Positions 8,750 to 16,521 of a DNA stretch of 64,000 bases are shown here, one piece after another. Within the stretch, counting starts at the first letter, position 1. Each line of letters begins with the position of its first letter. Source of the DNA: Meridianimarinicoccus zhengii (GTDB lineage: Bacteria; Pseudomonadota; Alphaproteobacteria; Rhodobacterales; Rhodobacteraceae); contig NZ_QDFI01000010.1 of NCBI RefSeq assembly GCF_003254465.1, positions 1-64,000 on the forward strand, given 5' to 3'. Both the position numbers and the translations under genes were made by a program. Under the pieces are notes generated by a model. That model saw only the letters and a list, made by a program, of their open reading frames with translations, made no database searches and was not told where the DNA came from.

Positions 8750-9444
8750 GGCGCGGGCCGATCTTCCCCGGCATCCTCTTCAAGGATCGCCGCCGTCAGG
8801 GCGAAATGTCGCTCAACAAGATCGCAGACGCGCTCCGCATCGCGGTCGAGCGCGGCGCGCGAGATCGCCGCGTGCTCCGCCCCGAGATCCCGCGAACCGA
8901 GCCGCTGGTAGACCGACGCGCGGCGGAAGCGTGCGCAATGGTCGTGCAGCCCCGCGCGCACCCGCAACAGCCAGCGCGACCCGCAGGCGGCCACGAGTGC
9001 GGCGTGAAATTCCGTGTTCGCCCGTTCCCAACTGTCCGGCACGGCCCCCGATGCGGCCGACAGCGCCGCGTCCTCCTTGGCCATGATGTAACTCGCGGCG
9101 ACGACCCGCGCTTCCCAGTCGTTACCGCCATGGGCGATGGACAGGCGCAGGGCTTCCTTCTCGATGGCGGTGCGGGCGGTGTTGAGATCCGCGAATTCCG
9201 CGGGATCGAGCGGCGCGACGCGGAAACCCCGATTGCCTTCGGTCACGACAAGCCCGTCCTGCGCCAGTTTCTGCAGCGCCTCGCGCAGGGGCGTCGGACC
9301 GATCCCGTACAATGCCTTGAGCCGCTCGATCCGCAGCCGTTCCCGCGGCGGGCGTATTCCCGCGATGATGTCGTGGCGCAGCCCGCGATAGGCGGTGTCC
9401 ACCAGCGTCTCGCCCTCGGCGGGGTGCAGCGTGTGCGTATCCAT
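8746..9444 (-). CDS. GntR-family transcriptional regulator (FCD/FadR subfamily)
   Basis: Regulator of 232 residues. The N-terminal winged helix-turn-helix is clear (LRHDIIAGIRPPRERLRIER, GIGPTPLREALQKLAQDGLV, then GNRGFRVAPLD), followed by an all-helical FCD effector domain with histidines spaced as in metal-assisted ligand pockets (EFHAALVAACG, HAAISRAALDRD, VERHFALTA). I chose the internal ATG at MDTHTLHPAEGE because AGGACATCCGGAACAG precedes it and the frame upstream is non-homologous. It is divergent from the FAA-hydrolase gene, and the intergenic region holds a 16-bp palindrome that is the best operator candidate. It probably represses FAA hydrolase and the TTT transporter until an organic acid binds. 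Confidence 0.88.
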   Translation of the reverse strand: MDTHTLHPAEGETLVDTAYRGLRHDIIAGIRPPRERLRIERLKALYGIGPTPLREALQKLAQDGLVVTEGNRGFRVAPLDPAEFADLNTARTAIEKEALRLSIAHGGNDWEARVVAASYIMAKEDAALSAASGAVPDSWERANTEFHAALVAACGSRWLLRVRAGLHDHCARFRRASVYQRLGSRDLGAEHAAISRAALDRDAERVCDLVERHFALTAAILEEDAGEDRPAP

Positions 9445-9485
9445 CTGTTCCGGATGTCCTACCCGAGAAAATCCTGCAACTGCAT

Positions 9486-9515
9486 TTGACAGGCGCGCTT
9501 TCATATGTTTTGTAT
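9486..9515 (+). promoter_or_regulatory. Candidate promoter of the FAA-hydrolase/TTT operon
   Basis: A perfect -35 hexamer TTGACA (9486-9491) is followed after 18 bases by TTGTAT (9510-9515) as a weak -10. It is upstream of the FAA-hydrolase start and just before the 16-bp palindrome, the position expected for a repressor-controlled promoter. The -10 match is poor, so the call is tentative. Confidence 0.45.
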
Positions 9516-9530
9516 TTTTATCGATAAAAA
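9515..9530. promoter_or_regulatory. 16-bp palindromic operator candidate TTTTTATCGATAAAAA
   Basis: A perfect 16-bp palindrome, strikingly AT-rich in a GC-rich genome, centred between the divergent GntR and FAA-hydrolase genes. It overlaps the predicted -10 and transcription start of the FAA operon. Size and dyad symmetry fit an operator of a dimeric FCD-type GntR repressor, and the adjacent GntR gene is the obvious candidate. The assignment rests on position and symmetry only. Confidence 0.55.
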
Positions 9531-9547
9531 CTCGGAGTGTCGAGACA

Positions 9548-10417
9548 ATGAAGCTGATTACCTTCGAGACCGGACAGGAAACCGCCGCCGGATATGTCGA
9601 TGGCAGCGATGCGGTGATCTGCGTCACCGGTCCGGAGGCATTGCACGCCGTGCTGGCCTTCATCGAAGGCGACGCACGCACGCGGGCCGCTTGGCAGGAC
9701 GCGGGCGCGCGGCGCGTGCCACTCACGGATATCCGTCTGCTGGCCCCGATGCCCGAACCGCGCCGGGACGTTTTCTGCGTCGGCAAGAACTACTACGCTC
9801 ACGCGGCCGAATTCTTCGGCAGCGGCTTCGATTCCAGCGCGAAGGAAGAGGTCCCGTCGCACCCGGTGATCTTCACCAAGGCCACGACCAGCGTCTGCGG
9901 GCCGGGCACGGTGGTGAAAGGGTCGCTCGACCACACGGGGTCTGTGGATTACGAGGGCGAACTGGGCGTCGTGATCGGCAAGCGGTGCTTCAACGTATCG
10001 AAGGACTCGGCGCTCGATCACGTGTTCGGCTATGTGACCATCAACGACGTGACATCGCGCGAATTGCAGAAGCGGCACAACCAGTGGGTCATCGGCAAGG
10101 GGATCGACACGTTCTGCCCGATAGGCCCGTGGATCGCCACCGCGGACGAGGTGGGCGACGTGACCGCACTTGAGCTTGTGACCGAGATCAACGGGGAGGA
10201 GCGCCAACGCGCGAAGGTGGCCGACCTGATCTTCGACGTGCCCACGTTGATCGAAACCATGTCGCGCACGATGACGCTCTTGCCCGGTGACATCATCGCC
10301 ACGGGCACGCCGGTGGGCGTGGGGATCGGGTTCACGCCGCCAAAATACCTGCAGGCGGGCGACCGGATGCGCGTTACCATCACGGGGCTTGGCACGCTGG
10401 AAAACGAGATCGGCTGA
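9548..10417 (+). CDS. Fumarylacetoacetate hydrolase (FAA) family protein
   Basis: A 289-residue enzyme of the FAH superfamily, whose members hydrolyse or decarboxylate acylpyruvates, 2-hydroxy-hepta-diene-dioates or 2-keto-3-deoxy sugar acids using a divalent metal. Typical landmarks are CVGKNYYAHAAEF, the metal-binding stretch DYEGELGVVIGKR (acidic residues), the central FGYVTINDVTSRELQ and the C-terminal GDIIATGTPVGVG. The start MKLITFETG matches family N-termini and has GGAG upstream. It is followed by a tricarboxylate-type uptake system and an OsmC protein, so it likely processes a carboxylic acid brought in by that system. The specific substrate is undetermined. Confidence 0.88.
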   Translation: MKLITFETGQETAAGYVDGSDAVICVTGPEALHAVLAFIEGDARTRAAWQDAGARRVPLTDIRLLAPMPEPRRDVFCVGKNYYAHAAEFFGSGFDSSAKEEVPSHPVIFTKATTSVCGPGTVVKGSLDHTGSVDYEGELGVVIGKRCFNVSKDSALDHVFGYVTINDVTSRELQKRHNQWVIGKGIDTFCPIGPWIATADEVGDVTALELVTEINGEERQRAKVADLIFDVPTLIETMSRTMTLLPGDIIATGTPVGVGIGFTPPKYLQAGDRMRVTITGLGTLENEIG

Positions 10418-10459
10418 AGCCGGCAAGACGCACCCGCAACGACATCAAGGGAGGAAGAC

Positions 10460-11530
10460 ATGCGCAAACTGCTGACGACAACCGTGACCGCGCTCATGGG
10501 GCTGGCCGCGACGGCGCAGGCCCAGGACGGGTATTTCGCGGGCAAGACGATCGACGTGATCGTGCCCTTCGGGACCGGCGGGGCCACGTTCGTGTCCGCC
10601 AAGTTTCTGGAGCCGTATTTCGAGAAACACCTGCCCGGCAATCCGCAGATCAACGTGATCGACCGGCCCGGCGGCGGATCGATCCTCGGGGCCAACTGGT
10701 TCGAAGAAAACGCGCGGGCCGACGGCACAACGGTGCTGTTCACGACGTCTTCCACCGCCAATCCGTTCGTTCTGGGGCAGGAGGGTGTCGAATACCGGCT
10801 GTCCGAGTATCGCGTCGCCTACAGCCACCCGTTCAGTTCGGTCGCCTATGTGGCGCCCTCGACCGGCGTGACCGGCGCCGACGACATCCGCGAGTCCTCC
10901 GAACCGCTGCTTTATGGCGGCATCGCCGCGGCCGCGTCGGACCTGCCGGCACTTTTGTCCTTCGAGGTTCTGGGTCTCGACGTGCGGTCGGTGCTGGGCT
11001 TCAACGGGCGCGGGCCGGTGCGGCTGGCGTTCGAGCAGGGCGAGGTGAATATCGACTACCAGTTCACCCCGGTCTGGCTGACGCAGGTCGTCCCCTCGGT
11101 GGAAGAGGGGCGCGCGGTGCCGCTCTGGACCGGTGGCGCGATGGAAAACGGCGTGCTCAGCGCGCGCGACCCCATCGCCCCCGACCTCCCCTCGGTCTAC
11201 GAGGTCTACGAGCGCATGAACGGCGAAGCCCCGTCCGGCATAGAATGGGACGCTTTCCAGGGCATCGCGTCGGTGACATACGCCTACGGGCTGACCGGTT
11301 ACCTGCATCCCGATGCCCCGCAGGAGGCGCTCGATGCCTATGCGGAAGCCGTCGCCGCCATCAACGCCGACCCCGAATTCCAGGCCGAAAGCCAGGAAGT
11401 CACGGGCGGGGCGCGGCTCAGCGCGGGTCCGGACACGGAAGCCGCAGTTAAGGCCGCGCTGTCTCCGTCGGACGAGGTACGTGCTTATCTCCGCAACCTC
11501 CTGAGCGAGAAATACGGCGTGAATTTCTGA
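10460..11530 (+). CDS. tctC: Tripartite tricarboxylate transporter substrate-binding protein (TctC/Bug family)
   Basis: Periplasmic binding protein of 356 residues with a signal peptide (MRKLLTTTVTALMGLAATAQAQ) and the family opening YFAGKTIDVIVPFGTGGATF. In Bug/TctC proteins this loop contacts the carboxylates of the ligand. The further markers INVIDRPGGGSILGANWF and the C-terminal PSDEVRAYLRNLL fit. The start has GGAGGAAG directly upstream. It is followed by a strong hairpin and then the membrane component. The partner enzyme upstream (FAA hydrolase) suggests a di- or tricarboxylate or keto-acid ligand. Confidence 0.9.
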   Translation: MRKLLTTTVTALMGLAATAQAQDGYFAGKTIDVIVPFGTGGATFVSAKFLEPYFEKHLPGNPQINVIDRPGGGSILGANWFEENARADGTTVLFTTSSTANPFVLGQEGVEYRLSEYRVAYSHPFSSVAYVAPSTGVTGADDIRESSEPLLYGGIAAAASDLPALLSFEVLGLDVRSVLGFNGRGPVRLAFEQGEVNIDYQFTPVWLTQVVPSVEEGRAVPLWTGGAMENGVLSARDPIAPDLPSVYEVYERMNGEAPSGIEWDAFQGIASVTYAYGLTGYLHPDAPQEALDAYAEAVAAINADPEFQAESQEVTGGARLSAGPDTEAAVKAALSPSDEVRAYLRNLLSEKYGVNF

Positions 11531-11549
11531 GTGAGGGTTCCGCCGTTCT

Positions 11550-11578
11550 GGACGCGGACCGCCCCCCGGTCCGCGTCC
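11550..11578 (+). terminator. Stem-loop between tctC and the TctAB fusion gene
   Basis: GGACGCGGACC pairs perfectly with GGTCCGCGTCC (11 bp) around a seven-base loop, and TGTCCTTTTGTT follows. This resembles an intrinsic terminator with an imperfect U-tract. Placed between binding-protein and membrane genes, it most likely terminates part of the transcripts or protects the tctC mRNA, giving excess binding protein. Confidence 0.65.
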
Positions 11579-11615
11579 TGTCCTTTTGTTCCGTCCCCAG
11601 TTTCCGGATCACACC

Positions 11616-13553
11616 ATGATCGATACCGCGCTTGTCGCGCTCGACTCCCTGTTCGACCCGATGCGCCTTGCGGCGCTCTTTGCGGGCATGCTCGTAGGCG
11701 GCGTCTTCGGCATGCTGCCGGGCTTGGGCGGGGTCGCCGCCGTGTCGATCCTGCTGCCCTTCATCTATTATCTCGACGACTATTCGGGCCTGGCGATGCT
11801 GCTGGGTGCGGTGTCCATCGTCTACACCTCTGACACGATCACGTCGGTTCTGCTGGGCGCGCCCGGCTCTCCGGCCTCCGCGCCCACGGCCATCGAGGGG
11901 CACGCTCTGGCCAAGCAGGGGCAGGCGGCGCGCGCGCTGGGTGTCGGGTTTCTTGCATCCATGGTGGGGGGGCTCGTCGGGTCGCTGGTGCTGTTCTTCG
12001 CCATCCCCATCGCCGGGCCCATCGTGTTGATGCTGTCCACGCCAGAGCTGTTCATGCTGGCGCTGGTCGGCCTGTTCTTTGCTTCGTCCATGATCGGCAA
12101 GGATCTCGCCAAGGGGCTGGCCGCGGCCGCGCTTGGCGTGCTCTTGGGCGTGGTCGGCCCGGCGCAGGCGGCGGCGGATTTCCGGTTCACCTTCGGGCAG
12201 GTCTATCTGCTCGACGGGTTCTCGCTGACCATCGTGGCGCTGGGGCTGTTCGGCGTGGCCGAGGTGATCTCAATGCTCGCCGCCGGGGGCGGGATCAGCC
12301 ACCAGCGCATGGAGGTCAGCCACTGGGGCGCGGGCTTCCGCGACTTCTGGGCCAACAAATGGCTCGTGCTGCGGGCATCGCTGATCGGCGTTCTGGGCGG
12401 CTTCGTCCCTGCGGTGGGGGCGTCCGCGTCCACCTGGGTCGCTTACGGGCATGCGATCCGGTCCACCAAGGACAAGTCGAAATTCGGCAAGGGCGAGATC
12501 CGCGGCGTCGCCGCCTCCGAAGGCGCGAACAACGCCACCGTGATCTCGGACCTTGTCCCGACCTTGCTGTTCAGCGTGCCGGGCGGACCGGCGGCGGCGA
12601 TCTTCCTCGGCGCGCTGTTTTCCTTCGGCTACTATCCCGGGCCCCGGATGATCACGCAGAACCCGGACCTGATGTTTCTCATCGTGTGGTCCGTGGCGCT
12701 GAGTTCCATCGTGGGCGCCGCACTGTGCTTCGCGGTCACGCCGATGCTGGCGCGGCTGACGCGCATCCCGTTTGCCATAATCGCGGCGCCGCTCGTGCTC
12801 ATCATGGTCATCGGGGCATACCAAGCGACGTCCACCATGGGCGATATCTTCATGCTCTTCACGCTGGGTGCGCTCGGCTGGCTGATGAAGCATGGCGGCT
12901 GGCCCCGTGCGCCTGCGCTGGTCGGCTTCGTGCTGTCCGGACCGATGGAGCAGTATTTCTGGCTGACCAACCAGATTCACGGCTGGACATGGCTGACCCG
13001 TCCCGGCGTGCTCGTGATCGCGTCGATTATCGTGATCCCGCTGCTGATGCAGGGCTGGCGGTGGCTGCGGCAGCGTCGCGTGGCGGAAATAGCAGAACCC
13101 GACGACGCCGCCGAAGTGCCCGGAGCCGACGCCAATCGCAGCATCGCGCTGGTTCTGGCGACGGTCGGTGCCGTGATGTTCGCCTATGCGCTTTGGGAGA
13201 CATTCACCTTCAACCCGGCCTCGCGGCTGATGCCGTTGCTGGCCATCGTGCCAGGCCTGCCGCTCACCCTGTGGCTGGCGTGGCGCGGCGTGCGCGAATA
13301 CCGCGACGATTTCGCCCGCGACGGGGGCGAGCTTGTCATTCTTGCCGTGCTGCTGGCCTACGCCGTCGCGGTCTGGGCCGTCGGCCTGACCGTGCCGACC
13401 CTCGCGCTGATCGCGTGGATGCTTCTCGTGCGCGCGCAGATGCGGGTCCGGAGTGCGGCGGTCTACGGCGCGGCGGTCTTCGCGGTCGTCTGGCTTCTGT
13501 TCGACATCATGCGCGGCGACCCGCCTGTCGGCGCCCTCATTCCCCTCAGCTGA
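11616..13553 (+). CDS. Tripartite tricarboxylate transporter membrane protein, TctA-TctB fusion
   Basis: Inner-membrane protein of 645 residues. Residues ~1-490 are a complete TctA subunit (usually ~500 residues) with the conserved LAALFAGMLVGGVFGMLPGL, LLGAPGSPASAPTAIEGHAL and the second-half repeat GFVPAVGASASTWVAYGHAI. After an acidic linker (EIAEPDDAAEVPGADAN), residues ~507-645 form four hydrophobic segments of the small TctB subunit type (SIALVLATVGAVMFAYALWE). There is no separate tctB gene nearby, so the fusion explains the missing subunit. I prefer the ATG at MIDTALVAL over an upstream TTG. It works with the tctC product as a secondary, ion-driven carboxylate importer. Confidence 0.9.
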   Translation: MIDTALVALDSLFDPMRLAALFAGMLVGGVFGMLPGLGGVAAVSILLPFIYYLDDYSGLAMLLGAVSIVYTSDTITSVLLGAPGSPASAPTAIEGHALAKQGQAARALGVGFLASMVGGLVGSLVLFFAIPIAGPIVLMLSTPELFMLALVGLFFASSMIGKDLAKGLAAAALGVLLGVVGPAQAAADFRFTFGQVYLLDGFSLTIVALGLFGVAEVISMLAAGGGISHQRMEVSHWGAGFRDFWANKWLVLRASLIGVLGGFVPAVGASASTWVAYGHAIRSTKDKSKFGKGEIRGVAASEGANNATVISDLVPTLLFSVPGGPAAAIFLGALFSFGYYPGPRMITQNPDLMFLIVWSVALSSIVGAALCFAVTPMLARLTRIPFAIIAAPLVLIMVIGAYQATSTMGDIFMLFTLGALGWLMKHGGWPRAPALVGFVLSGPMEQYFWLTNQIHGWTWLTRPGVLVIASIIVIPLLMQGWRWLRQRRVAEIAEPDDAAEVPGADANRSIALVLATVGAVMFAYALWETFTFNPASRLMPLLAIVPGLPLTLWLAWRGVREYRDDFARDGGELVILAVLLAYAVAVWAVGLTVPTLALIAWMLLVRAQMRVRSAAVYGAAVFAVVWLLFDIMRGDPPVGALIPLS

Positions 13554-13564
13554 AAGGCTTTCCC

Positions 13565-14092
13565 ATGTCCGACATGATCGACCCCGACATCATCGAACCG
13601 AGCATCGACCCGAAGACCAGGAAAATCGGCGTGCGCCATGTGAAGGCCACGAACGCAAGCGGCACACGCACGAAGATCCAGGTGCGGGACTTCGCGCCGG
13701 TCTACACGGACGAACCGGCCTCGCTTGGCGGGTCCAACACGGCACCAAGCCCGCTGGAAACCGTGCTTGTGGCGCTGGTCGGCTGCGACGGGGTCATCAT
13801 CCACGGCGTGGCGACCGCCATGGGCTTCGACTATGCCGGCGTGGATTTCGCCTGCGAAAGCCAGATCGACGTGCGCGGGCCGAAGGGTGTGCCAGGCATC
13901 CGACCGTATTTCGAAAGCGGCAAGCTGGACATCACGGTCTATACCGACGAATCCGAGGCGCGGTTCGCGCAACTTTGCCGCAACGTGGAGTTCCGCTGCC
14001 CGGTGATGAACCTTCTGGCGGCGGCGCAGGTGGACATGGACGTGACATGGACCCGCAAGCCTGCCGCAGCGTACACGGGATCGGTGGACTGA
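13565..14092 (+). CDS. OsmC family protein
   Basis: A 175-residue OsmC/Ohr-superfamily protein. It starts eleven bases after the transporter stop and so closes the FAA/TTT operon. The family core is visible: GGSNTAPSPLETVLVALVGCDGVIIHGVA and later FRCPVMNLLAAAQVDMDVTW. Both cysteines of the superfamily are retained (the VGCDGV helix and the FRCPV turn), which in Ohr/OsmC reduce organic hydroperoxides. The operon context, with carboxylate uptake and FAA hydrolase, may instead indicate a role in thiol- or acyl-related chemistry of that pathway. Stress induction cannot be judged from sequence. Confidence 0.85.
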   Translation: MSDMIDPDIIEPSIDPKTRKIGVRHVKATNASGTRTKIQVRDFAPVYTDEPASLGGSNTAPSPLETVLVALVGCDGVIIHGVATAMGFDYAGVDFACESQIDVRGPKGVPGIRPYFESGKLDITVYTDESEARFAQLCRNVEFRCPVMNLLAAAQVDMDVTWTRKPAAAYTGSVD

Positions 14093-14110
14093 CGCGCCCT
14101 GCATCGGTGT

Positions 14111-14134
14111 GGCCGGGGTCGCCTTTGCCCGGCC
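14111..14134 (+). terminator. GC-rich hairpin after the OsmC gene
   Basis: GGCCGGG pairs with CCCGGCC around a ten-base loop about 20 bases past the OsmC stop. No T-run follows. It is the only terminator-like structure seen in the 280-base gap between OsmC and the convergent minE gene; the rest of that gap shows no recognisable gene. Confidence 0.4.
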
Positions 14135-14375
14135 ATCCGGACAGGTAACGTGCGCGCAACAGGCATCATCGTTCAGAAATTACCATAATGTGCGTTCTGA
14201 CGGATGGCGCCGAGCCATGCGTATCGCGCGGAACGTCATTTACGTCAGCGTCTCCGCCCTGATTGGCGCCGGGCGTGCCATCGGTCCGCTGCTGCGCGTC
14301 CGAACGGGCACAAAAGCGCCCGGCCAGCCGGTCGGGACCCTGCCGCTCCGTTGCTGCAGGCCGGTGCGGCGCTTG

Positions 14376-14657
14376 TCAGCCGGGCACGGTCGCGCGTGGC
14401 GCCGACGTTCCCGGCAGTTCGATGTTGATTTCCAGCGTCGAGAAATCGTCGCCCGGTTCGATCCGGATATCGACATTGTCATCGCCGATGCGCATGTGGC
14501 GCTTGATGCTTTCCAGGATGTCGCGCTGGATGAGCGGCAGCACATCCGGACCCGCCCGGCCGGAACGTTCATGGGCGAGCAGGATCTGAAGCCGGTCGCG
14601 CGCGGCCCCGGCGGAGGTATCGGGACGCGCCTTGCGGAAGAAGCCGAACATGTTCAC
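14376..14657 (-). CDS. minE: Cell division topological specificity factor MinE
   Basis: A 93-residue MinE. The N-terminal membrane-targeting and anti-MinCD segment (NMFGFFRKARPDTSAGAARD) is followed by RLQILLAHERS and the beta-rich topological-specificity domain (VLPLIQRDILESIKRHM, then VDIRIEPGD). MinE drives the pole-to-pole oscillation of MinD and so places the division site at mid-cell. The GTG start overlaps the minD stop (GTGA); the ATG two codons later (MFGFFRK) is an equally plausible initiation codon. It is the last gene of a minCDE operon. Confidence 0.95.
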   Translation of the reverse strand: MNMFGFFRKARPDTSAGAARDRLQILLAHERSGRAGPDVLPLIQRDILESIKRHMRIGDDNVDIRIEPGDDFSTLEINIELPGTSAPRATVPG

Positions 14658-15469
14658 GCCTCCCGGCCCATGAGACGCTGGAACAGGCCCGGGCGTTCGG
14701 GCTTCTGGATACGCATCTCGATCTGCTCACCCATGAGCCGCGACACTGCATCCTCGTAAGCCTTGGCTGCCGTCGACTTGCCGTCCAGGACGACCGGCGA
14801 CCCGACGTTCGACGCACGCAGCACCGCCGTGCTTTCCGGGATGATGCCCAGAAGCGGGATCGCCAGGATTTCGAGGATGTCGTCAAGCGGCAGCATCTCG
14901 CCCTTGGCCACGCGGTTGGCGTCGTACCGGGTCAGCAGCAGGTGCGGCTTGACCGGGTCCGCCCCGGTTTCGGCCCGGCGGGTCTTGCTGCTCAGCAGAC
15001 CCAGCACCCGGTCGCTGTCGCGCACCGACGACACTTCGGGGTTGGTCACCACAACGGCCTCGTCCGCGAAATACATCGCCATCTGCGCGCCGCGCTCGAT
15101 CCCCGCCGGGCTGTCGCACACGACATAGTCGAACTGCTCGCGCAATTCGTCGAGGATCTTCTCGACACCGTCCTGCGTCAGCGCATCCTTGTCCCGTGTC
15201 TGGGACGCGGGCAGGATCGACAGGTTGTCGAGCCGCCTGTCCTTGATCAGCGCCTGGTTCAGCTTCGCCTCGCCCTGGATGACGTTGATGAAGTCGAACA
15301 CCACGCGCCGCTCGCAGCCCATGATCATGTCGAGATTGCGCAGGCCCACGTCGAAATCGATGACGCAGGTGCTCTTGCCGCGCAGGGCGAGGCCCGCGCC
15401 GATAGCGGCGGTGGACGTGGTCTTGCCCACGCCGCCCTTGCCGGAGGTCACAACGATGATCTTGCCCAA
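14654..15469 (-). CDS. minD: Septum site-determining protein MinD
   Basis: A 271-residue ParA/MinD ATPase. The deviant Walker A motif GKGGVGKTTS is at the N-terminus, switch I is VIDFDVGLRNLD, switch II is VVCDSPAGIE, and the C-terminus ends in an amphipathic membrane-targeting helix (KPERPGLFQRLMGREA). ATP-bound MinD dimerises on the membrane and recruits MinC. Length is standard. The minC stop lies 20 bases upstream and the minE start overlaps its stop, so the three genes are co-expressed. Confidence 0.97.
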   Translation of the reverse strand: MGKIIVVTSGKGGVGKTTSTAAIGAGLALRGKSTCVIDFDVGLRNLDMIMGCERRVVFDFINVIQGEAKLNQALIKDRRLDNLSILPASQTRDKDALTQDGVEKILDELREQFDYVVCDSPAGIERGAQMAMYFADEAVVVTNPEVSSVRDSDRVLGLLSSKTRRAETGADPVKPHLLLTRYDANRVAKGEMLPLDDILEILAIPLLGIIPESTAVLRASNVGSPVVLDGKSTAAKAYEDAVSRLMGEQIEMRIQKPERPGLFQRLMGREA

Positions 15470-15489
15470 GGTCCGTCCACTCCTGATGA

Positions 15490-16266
15490 TTACTTGAAAG
15501 GTTCCACGCAGAGCGTGTCATCCCGCAGGAAGGCCTGCGTCCGCAGTTTCAGAACCGCGGGATCGAAATTGTCGCTGGTCTGATAAAGTCCGGCGATGGC
15601 AATGAGTTCCGCTTCGAAGCTCTGGCAGAACACGCGCGCGTCAAGGTTGCCATTCACGCCCGCCAGGGCCCGGCCGCGCAAGGGGCCGTAGACATGGATG
15701 TTGCCATGGGCGACCAGTTCCGCGCCGGGGCTGACCGAGCCCACGACGATCAGGTCGCCCCGGTCCGCAAAGACCCGCTGGCCCGACCGCACGGGTTCGG
15801 TCACGATCAGCGCTTCTCCCGGGCCGTCGGCATCCGTCGCCGCGGCCGGCTCCTCTGCCGCGGCAGTTTCGCCCGCGCGGGGCCGCGCCGAGGTGTCGAA
15901 CGCCGCATCGCGCCCGCCCTGAAGGGCCAGAAGCCCGGCATGGGATGCCGCGACCGATTGCTGTTCGGTGCCGTTCTGGATGCCGATGGCGAACAGGCGG
16001 CGGTTGCGCATCTCGCGCGCGAGCCGCAGGAAATCCGCCTTGTCCAGCAGGGACGGTGCCAGTTGCACGTCGATGACCAGCGGTGCCCCGACGAAGAAAT
16101 GGGGCGCCTGCCGGATCATCAGGTCGAGCGCGTCGTAGAACGCCGGACCCAGCGGCCCGGCCAGCTTCACGACCACGGCGGTCAGGAAACGGCTACGTAG
16201 GTGAAACGCCGCCGGAACGGGTTCGTAGACCTCAACAGGGCCAGCCTGTGGACTGGGTGACGACAC
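15490..16266 (-). CDS. minC: Septum site-determining protein MinC
   Basis: Division inhibitor of 258 residues. The N-terminal FtsZ-interacting domain (residues ~20-105) is followed by an Ala/Pro-rich linker and the C-terminal MinD-binding beta-helix (SGQRVFADRGDLIVVGSVSP, GAELVAHGNIHVYGPLRGRA, CQSFEAELIAIAGLY). I start at a GTG (VSSPSPQAG) because AAGGA lies seven bases upstream; the frame is open 62 codons further but that part is not MinC-like. It is the first gene of minCDE. The 255-base gap upstream of it holds no gene I recognise. Confidence 0.95.
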   Translation of the reverse strand: MSSPSPQAGPVEVYEPVPAAFHLRSRFLTAVVVKLAGPLGPAFYDALDLMIRQAPHFFVGAPLVIDVQLAPSLLDKADFLRLAREMRNRRLFAIGIQNGTEQQSVAASHAGLLALQGGRDAAFDTSARPRAGETAAAEEPAAATDADGPGEALIVTEPVRSGQRVFADRGDLIVVGSVSPGAELVAHGNIHVYGPLRGRALAGVNGNLDARVFCQSFEAELIAIAGLYQTSDNFDPAVLKLRTQAFLRDDTLCVEPFK

Positions 16267-16521
16267 GGGTTTTCCTTGCTGCTCGCTGAGGCGGATTCGG
16301 ACCGCTCTTGACCTGCGGTGTATCAAACTCGGGACGAAGCGCAACGGATCCCGGCGCGAAAGGCCGCATCTGAGCGCCCGATGGCCGAAAAGCGGCGCCA
16401 GACGCCCGAGGACGGCGCAAAATCGCCAGCCCGCCGCAAGGACCGGCTGCATCCCCTGCCGCTTGCCCCGGTAGCAGCGGCCGCACGCCCCGATCGAGTG
16501 CCGCCCGTGCCCGAAACGGGA

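Noticed and set aside
12359-13560. A plus-strand open frame running from inside the TctAB gene into the OsmC gene
   Set aside because: The OsmC protein has its own ATG after the transporter stop with normal family length; the upstream part of the frame is out-of-frame transporter sequence.
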